11,478 nucleotides of DNA from the NCBI GenBank assembly GCA_019509685.1, contig JAEKLU010000232.1, positions 1 to 11,478 on the forward strand. The letters run 5' to 3'. The DNA comes from Mesorhizobium sp. GTDB taxonomy: Bacteria; Pseudomonadota; Alphaproteobacteria; Rhizobiales; Rhizobiaceae. Positions 7,429-11,478 of this stretch are shown here, piece by piece (the stretch's first letter is position 1; each line of letters starts with the position of its first letter). Made by a program: the position numbers and the translations under genes. The notes beneath the pieces were generated by a model, which did not search any database, had not been told where the DNA came from, and saw only the letters and a program-made list of their open reading frames with translations.

Positions 7429-8639
7429 CCTGCTTTCCTCCGCAGCAGGCCCTTGCCGAGACCGAACAACGACTTCGACTTGACCGCCGTCTGGACCGCC
7501 TCCTCGGGCAGGATGATCCGCTTCAAATCGTTGACGACATTGGCATTGGGATCGATGTCGTGCAGCGGCACGCCGCGATCGACGGCTTCGCGCACCAGCC
7601 GGTAGTTGTTGGAAATGCCGCCGACGAAATGCTCGCCGAGGATTTCCTGGACATCGGCCTGCTTGATGCCGTTGTCGAACATCTTCTGCTCGAAGCGGTT
7701 GACGATGACGTTGGGCTTCACTTCCTTGCCGACGGTCTCATAGACCGCCTGGATGAGGCGCTGCGTGTGGCGCAGGCAAGGCACCGTCATCTCGGCCACG
7801 ATGTAGAGCTTGTTGGAACCGAGCAGCACCGTCTCCGTCCAGGGAAACCAGGTGCGCGGCATGTCGATGACGACATTGTCGAAATAGGCCGCCACAAGGT
7901 CGAGCATGCGCACCACGACATCGGTCTTGAACGAACGCATTTCCGACGGGCGCGTCGGCGCGGCCAGCACGCAGAGCCCGCTTGCATGCTTGGACAGCAT
8001 GACGTCGAGCAGTTGCCGGTCGAGGCGTTCCGGCTGGTTTTCGATTTCCGTGATGTCGAAGCGCGGCTCGAGGTCGAGATATTCGGCGCAGGCGCCCTGC
8101 TGGAAATTGAGGTCGACCACGCAGGTCGAAGCGCCGCGCGTCACCGAATTATGCAGCTGGAAGGCGGTCTGCAGCGCCAGCGTGGTGGTGCCGACGCCGC
8201 CCGCGGCCGGCATGAAAGTGTAGATGTGCGACTCTGTGTTTTCTTCGCGCCCGGGGCCTTGCAGCGCCCGGATGACGGAGCGAACGAGATCGGCGGTGGT
8301 GATCGGCTTGACGAGGAAGTCGGCGACTTGAAGTTGCACCAGAATGCGCACCGCCGCCGCGTTGAATTCCTGGGTGACGACAACCACCGGAATGCGCCCC
8401 TCGAGCCGCCGCATGACGCGCTGCAGCGACTCGATCTCGTCAAGCTTGGATGCATCCATGTCGACGATGACGGTGCCGAAATCGGCTTCCAGCGCCTCGC
8501 CGCGCAGCTCGTTGATGCTCTTCTCCACCGTCAGGAGCTCGATCACCTCGGAGGACGCGAAAGCCGTCCGCGTGTCTTGTGAAAATGTCCTGTCGCTCGA
8601 AACCAGCAGGATCTTCTTGGTCTTGGTGCCGGATGCCAT
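7425..8639 (-). CDS. cpaE: Tad pilus localisation protein CpaE (TadZ), receiver-like plus MinD/ParA-like ATPase
   Basis: CpaE/TadZ proteins place the pilus machine in the cell, often at a pole. With the ATG at 8639 it has 404 residues. Residues 8-127 are receiver-like (KKILLVSSD, VIVDMD with Asp60, VVVVT, LVKPIT with Lys111). The acidic pair that normally ends strand 1 is Ser-Ser here, so phosphorylation is uncertain. Residues 138-385 are MinD/ParA-like, with the P-loop AAGGVGTTT at 145-153 (bases 8181-8207), VVDLNFQQG at 174-182 and VVIDMPR at 256-262. Both lysines of the classic KGGVGKT motif are replaced (by Ala and Thr), which is in keeping with the atypical Walker motifs known for TadZ. 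A TTG at 8657 would add six residues, but I prefer the ATG, 14 bases after the upstream stop, although its Shine-Dalgarno region is weak. Confidence 0.93.
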   Translation of the reverse strand: MASGTKTKKILLVSSDRTFSQDTRTAFASSEVIELLTVEKSINELRGEALEADFGTVIVDMDASKLDEIESLQRVMRRLEGRIPVVVVTQEFNAAAVRILVQLQVADFLVKPITTADLVRSVIRALQGPGREENTESHIYTFMPAAGGVGTTTLALQTAFQLHNSVTRGASTCVVDLNFQQGACAEYLDLEPRFDITEIENQPERLDRQLLDVMLSKHASGLCVLAAPTRPSEMRSFKTDVVVRMLDLVAAYFDNVVIDMPRTWFPWTETVLLGSNKLYIVAEMTVPCLRHTQRLIQAVYETVGKEVKPNVIVNRFEQKMFDNGIKQADVQEILGEHFVGGISNNYRLVREAVDRGVPLHDIDPNANVVNDLKRIILPEEAVQTAVKSKSLFGLGKGLLRRKAG

Positions 8640-8653
8640 GGTGGTCAGCCCAA

Positions 8654-8908
8654 TCAATCAGTTGTCGACGGTGCCGTTGAGGCGGCTTTTGCGCCGGCGG
8701 CCTGGTCGGCCGCGGCGACCGGGCGCTGGGCCGGCACCCTGAGCTTGGTGTTCTGGACGCCGTACTGCCAGGGGTCGACCATCTGCATGGCCGTATTGGA
8801 TGCCTGCGCGTTGCCGGCCCCCGGGGTCACCCCTTCGGTTCGCACATAATCGTCGCTGGTGCAGCCGCCGACGAGGGACAAAAGAGCAATGCAGAGGGTG
8901 ATGCGCAT
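8654..8908 (-). CDS. Short lipoprotein in the CpaD position of the Tad operon
   Basis: An 84-residue predicted lipoprotein between cpaC and cpaE, where cpaD normally sits. Residues 1-15 are a signal peptide and the lipobox is VGGC with Cys16 as lipid anchor; Thr follows, which suggests the outer membrane. Residues 25-57 hold a motif-rich block (EGVTPGAGNAQASNTAMQ, then VDPWQYGVQNTKLRVP). A similar GVTP..AGNA...NTA...VDPW pattern occurs, as I recall, in small lipoproteins near tad loci and in CpaD proteins. The tail from about 60 is low-complexity Ala/Thr/Ser. CpaD proteins are usually above 200 residues, so this is either a minimal CpaD or an unrelated pilotin-like protein. The gene starts four bases after the cpaC stop, with AAGGA as the Shine-Dalgarno site, so it is surely cotranscribed. 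A role in secretin placement is inferred. Confidence 0.82.
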   Translation of the reverse strand: MRITLCIALLSLVGGCTSDDYVRTEGVTPGAGNAQASNTAMQMVDPWQYGVQNTKLRVPAQRPVAAADQAAGAKAASTAPSTTD

Positions 8909-8912
8909 GGCT

Positions 8913-10343
8913 TCAGTCCTTCGGCAGATCGAGGAAGTGACCGGACGTCGCGGCGGGCCGGGCGGCGCTGCTGTCGGCGAACGCGACCGGGCGCTTGGGC
9001 GCTGAGGCGTCCACTTCCTCGGTGTTGTTCAGGAAATAGTCGGCACTGCTTGCCGGACGCGTTCCATCGGTCGGCTCGACCATCCTCTTCGAGGGATCGA
9101 CCGGCTTCACCAGGTAAGGCGTGACGATGATGACCAGGTCGGTTTCGCGCCGCTGATAGGATTTCGAGGAAAACAGCGGTCCAAGCACCGGCAGCTTGCC
9201 GAGGCCGGGAAGGCGCGACGTGGTGATGTCGTTTTGCGACTGCAGAAGGCCGGCGATCATGAAGCTCTGGCCGTTCTTCAGGTCGACCGACGTCTTGGCA
9301 CGGCGCACGATGAAGCCCGGCACCGAAATATTGCCGATATTGTAGGAGGCCGACGCGTCGATCGACGACACTTCCGGCGCGATGTCGAGGCTGACCAGCC
9401 CATCCTTCAGCACCGTCGGCGTGAAATCGAGGCTGACGCCGTATTTCTTGTAGCTGACGCTGATCTTGCCGTTGTCTTCCGAAACCGGGATCGGGAATTC
9501 ACCACCGGCAAGAAAGCTCGCCGTTTGGCCCGAACGGGCAATCAGGTTCGGCTCGGCCAGGCGCCTGGCGAGGCCGCGCTCCTCCAGCGCCTTGATGGCG
9601 ATGTCGATCGAAAGACCGTTCGACAACAGACTGCCGATGATTTCGCCATTGCCCGCCCCCGGTATGGTGCCCGGCTGCAGAGTGACTTGGCGACCGCCCA
9701 TGCCATAGGCGAAATTGGCGCTGTATTTGGCGCCGAGATCCTGGCCGGCCTGGCGGTTGATTTCGACGAAGCGGACGTTGAGCTGCACCTGTTGCGAGGA
9801 TGAGATGTTGACCGAGTTGATCACTTCCTCGTTGCCGGAAAAGCGCGAGGCGATCTTGCTCGCCTTGTCGGCGGCGACCGCGTCATCGGCCTCGCCCGAC
9901 AGCACGACGCGGCCGTTGGCCGAGCCGACCTTGATCTTGGCGTCGGGCACGCTGGCGCGAATGGTGCTGGCCAACTGGTCGGTATCCAGCGTCACTTCGA
10001 CGTCGATGGTGCCGACGAGCTGCTTGTTCTGGTCGAACAGCGCAATGCCGGTGGTGCCCAGATTGTTGCCCAGCACATAGAAGGATTTGTCGGTCAGCGG
10101 ATTGACATTGGCGATCTCCGGATCGCCGATGACGATCTGGTAGAAGGCAGCACTCGTCATGATCGTCTTCGGCTTGCCCTTGGCCACCTTGATGGAGGCA
10201 TTCTGGGTCGCCGAGACGTAGATGACGTCATTGCTCGCCCTGGCCGGCGCCGCCAAACCAGCCACTACCAGCGGCATCGCCAACGCGATCGCGCCAAGCA
10301 GGCGCCACCCCCTGGTCGTCCGAAATGCATCAAGCCCAAACAT
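8913..10343 (-). CDS. cpaC: Tad pilus outer-membrane secretin CpaC (RcpA)
   Basis: Forms the outer-membrane channel through which the Flp pilus leaves. It has 476 residues. A signal peptide runs to about residue 36 (cleavage near PARA-SN). The N-terminal pilus domain (about 42-118) includes VIGDPEIANVNPLTDKSFYV, a BON-like domain follows at about 120-182, and the secretin core spans about 185-413. Core hallmarks are RFVEINRQAGQDLG, LAEPNLIARSGQTASFLAGG, VPGFIVRRAKTSVDL, GLLQSQND at 365-372, LPGLGKLPVLGPLFSS at 378-393 and TDLVIIVTPYLV at 401-412. The tail beyond 413 carries two copies of an RPA....(Y/H)FL(N/D) motif. The ATG at 10343 lies 29 bases after the cpaB stop, with a G-rich leader. 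Confidence 0.96.
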   Translation of the reverse strand: MFGLDAFRTTRGWRLLGAIALAMPLVVAGLAAPARASNDVIYVSATQNASIKVAKGKPKTIMTSAAFYQIVIGDPEIANVNPLTDKSFYVLGNNLGTTGIALFDQNKQLVGTIDVEVTLDTDQLASTIRASVPDAKIKVGSANGRVVLSGEADDAVAADKASKIASRFSGNEEVINSVNISSSQQVQLNVRFVEINRQAGQDLGAKYSANFAYGMGGRQVTLQPGTIPGAGNGEIIGSLLSNGLSIDIAIKALEERGLARRLAEPNLIARSGQTASFLAGGEFPIPVSEDNGKISVSYKKYGVSLDFTPTVLKDGLVSLDIAPEVSSIDASASYNIGNISVPGFIVRRAKTSVDLKNGQSFMIAGLLQSQNDITTSRLPGLGKLPVLGPLFSSKSYQRRETDLVIIVTPYLVKPVDPSKRMVEPTDGTRPASSADYFLNNTEEVDASAPKRPVAFADSSAARPAATSGHFLDLPKD

Positions 10344-10372
10344 CTTGCCCCGTCCCCGCCGGTCCCCACCGG

Positions 10373-11311
10373 CTATTGCTGCAGTTCCTGCTGCGGTTCC
10401 CGCGAAGGAACCTTGTATTCTTCGACCTTGTCGCCGCGCGTCACGATCACCGTCTTGAACTTCGGCTCGTCCTGGTCCTTCGTCACCGCGTTCAAGAGCG
10501 AAGCGGCACTCGCCTGCGTGCTTGCGGCCACCGAGCCGCCGAAAGACGAAATGGTGGTGAGCCCGCTCTTGCTGGCGCTGGCATCGGCCGATGAACGCAG
10601 GGACAACGACAGCGTGCCGACGGTGCGCGCAAGCGCCACCTTCTGCGCCCCTTCATTCGTCACCTCGATGGTCACGGAATTGGCGATCTGCGGCGCCGTC
10701 TTGCGTTCATCGGCGCCCTGCCCGACCGAAAGCACCTTGGCGTCGGAAACGACGACTTCGGAAGTGACCGTCGAGCCGGTCGCGCCCTGAGCGTTCTTGG
10801 ACACTTCCTGGATGTCGCCGGCATCGCGCGTCAGCACGACATCGACCCGGTCTCCCGGCGTGATGAAACCGCCGACGCCGGCGATCTCATCGGTGCGGAT
10901 GGTAACGGCGCGCATGCCTGGCGACAGCATGTTGGAAAGGGTGGCGCGGCCGTTCGGTCCCGACAGCTTGGTGAGCAGCACCGGTTCGTTGACCTCGATC
11001 GGCGACAGCACGACCCGGTTGCCGTCGGCAAGCAGCTTGTCGATCGTGGCGAAAGCGCCTTGCGGCAGCGAATCCTGCGGCCACGGAATTTCGGCGAGTT
11101 GCGCCCGTTCGAGCTCCATGCCGTAGCGCAGTGGCGCTTGAGCCACCACGATGGTTTTGAATTCGACCTTGGGCTGCGGCGCGGCGACGGAGACGACCTT
11201 GATCTCGGGCTGGGCCTTCGCCTGGCTCTTGACCCAGAAGTCCGCGGCAAAGATCGAGATCGCGCCAAAGACGGCGGCGATGCCGATCATGGTTATGGCC
11301 TTGCCTCGCAC
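10373..11311 (-). CDS. cpaB: Tad pilus assembly protein CpaB (RcpC)
   Basis: A periplasmic, membrane-tethered partner of the CpaC secretin. It has 312 residues with one N-terminal membrane segment (about 7-24, after basic residues). A SAF domain at about 50-118 contains PLRYGMELERAQLAEIPWP and LPQGAF; the RcpC/CpaB domain lies at about 122-240 and includes LSPGMRAVTIRTDEIAGVGG and TPGDRVDVVLTRD. Residues 239-275 are Ser/Ala-rich and probably flexible, and the tail is polar, ending in Gln-rich sequence. The start is GTG at 11311, supported by AGGGG seven bases upstream; the first ATG downstream (11290) would remove the basic residues before the membrane helix. It is the first tad gene visible in the operon, with 167 bp of leader at the window edge. 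Confidence 0.93.
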   Translation of the reverse strand: MRGKAITMIGIAAVFGAISIFAADFWVKSQAKAQPEIKVVSVAAPQPKVEFKTIVVAQAPLRYGMELERAQLAEIPWPQDSLPQGAFATIDKLLADGNRVVLSPIEVNEPVLLTKLSGPNGRATLSNMLSPGMRAVTIRTDEIAGVGGFITPGDRVDVVLTRDAGDIQEVSKNAQGATGSTVTSEVVVSDAKVLSVGQGADERKTAPQIANSVTIEVTNEGAQKVALARTVGTLSLSLRSSADASASKSGLTTISSFGGSVAASTQASAASLLNAVTKDQDEPKFKTVIVTRGDKVEEYKVPSREPQQELQQ

Positions 11312-11478
11312 AACGAAACCCCTGACGCCCGTGGTCTTTTGTTAGTTGCCACTCACGCTAGGCATCATTGTTAAAGAATCAGGAATCCCACGGCCGGCGG
11401 ATCGCCCTATTTTGGCCGGCTTGGTTATCGAATGGTTTTGCAATAAGAGACAGTTTGATCCCTGAACGGAACAGGAAC
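11312..11478 (-). promoter_or_regulatory. Non-coding leader upstream of cpaB, probable promoter region
   Basis: There is no credible gene in these 167 bases. They are more AT-rich than their surroundings on both sides of a central GC block. The block holds two GCCGGC copies (11393-11398 and 11415-11420), which can pair as a hairpin with a 16-base loop. The fragment TTCC-N7-TTAACAAT on the - strand (from 11385 down to about 11367) partly resembles a CtrA box (TTAA-N7-TTAAC). No convincing -35/-10 pair was found. Whether the upstream neighbour (pilin or prepilin peptidase in typical loci) ends in this stretch cannot be seen; short frames are open at the edge on the - strand, the longest about 44 codons. 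Confidence 0.4.
11319..11323 (-). promoter_or_regulatory. Shine-Dalgarno site fixing the GTG start of cpaB
   Basis: AGGGG on the - strand lies seven bases before the GTG at 11311. This decides the start in favour of GTG, since the alternative ATG at 11290 lies inside the hydrophobic signal anchor. Confidence 0.6.

Noticed and set aside
6334..7605. Long + strand open frame of 423 codons
   Set aside because: It is antisense to cpaF and the end of cpaE, with no recognisable domain. The opposite strand carries all the ATPase motifs.
7560..8582. + strand open frame of 340 codons
   Set aside because: It is antisense to cpaE and shows His/Asp/Arg-rich shadow composition with no conserved motif.
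8640..8657. TTG start for cpaE adding six residues
   Set aside because: It has no Shine-Dalgarno sequence, is a rarer codon and would overlap the upstream stop. The ATG at 8639 begins a typical CpaE N-terminus.
3463..11311. General type II secretion system rather than Tad pilus
   Set aside because: Split TadB/TadC platform proteins, CpaE, CpaB and the RcpA-type secretin together are specific to Tad/Flp loci. No pseudopilin or GspC/L/M genes are present.

Overview
The window looks like chromosome from a high-GC alphaproteobacterium of the Rhizobiales, most likely Mesorhizobium or a close relative. I infer this from the protein character, the rhizobial layout of the Tad/Cpa pilus genes, and a palindromic intergenic repeat that I remember from rhizobial genomes. 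No database search was possible.

Left end (1-2072, + strand): the C-terminal ~689 codons of gcvP, glycine dehydrogenase (decarboxylating) of the glycine cleavage system. It is cut by the window edge and otherwise intact, with its PLP-lysine motif. A 63-bp gap follows, mostly filled by an imperfect palindrome (2079-2125). All remaining genes are on the - strand, so gcvP converges with them.

2136-3308 (-): a multi-pass membrane diguanylate cyclase with a catalytically plausible GGEEF motif but no RxxD inhibitory site.

3463-11311 (-): a Tad (tight adherence, Flp-type IVb pilus) assembly operon. In transcription order it reads cpaB/rcpC, cpaC/rcpA (secretin), a very short lipoprotein in the usual cpaD place, cpaE/tadZ, cpaF/tadA (motor ATPase), tadB, tadC (inner-membrane platform), and then, after a 139-bp gap, a TPR lipoprotein in the tadD position. 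The spacings from cpaC to tadC are very tight (14 nt or less, with one ATGA overlap), so these genes are almost certainly one translationally coupled transcript. The pilin (flp/pilA), prepilin peptidase (cpaA/tadV) and pseudopilins (tadE/F/G) are not in this window. The right end (11312-11478) is a non-coding leader upstream of cpaB.

Together the pilus genes specify the secretin channel (CpaC with CpaB), its lipoproteins, the polar or positioning factor CpaE, the ATPase CpaF and the TadB/TadC platform. The neighbouring cyclase makes c-di-GMP, a common regulator of surface attachment, but a functional link is inferred from position only. I see no mobile element, CRISPR array or RNA gene. The window is mainly a recognisable system with some local peculiarities, and I do not find a convincing new system.
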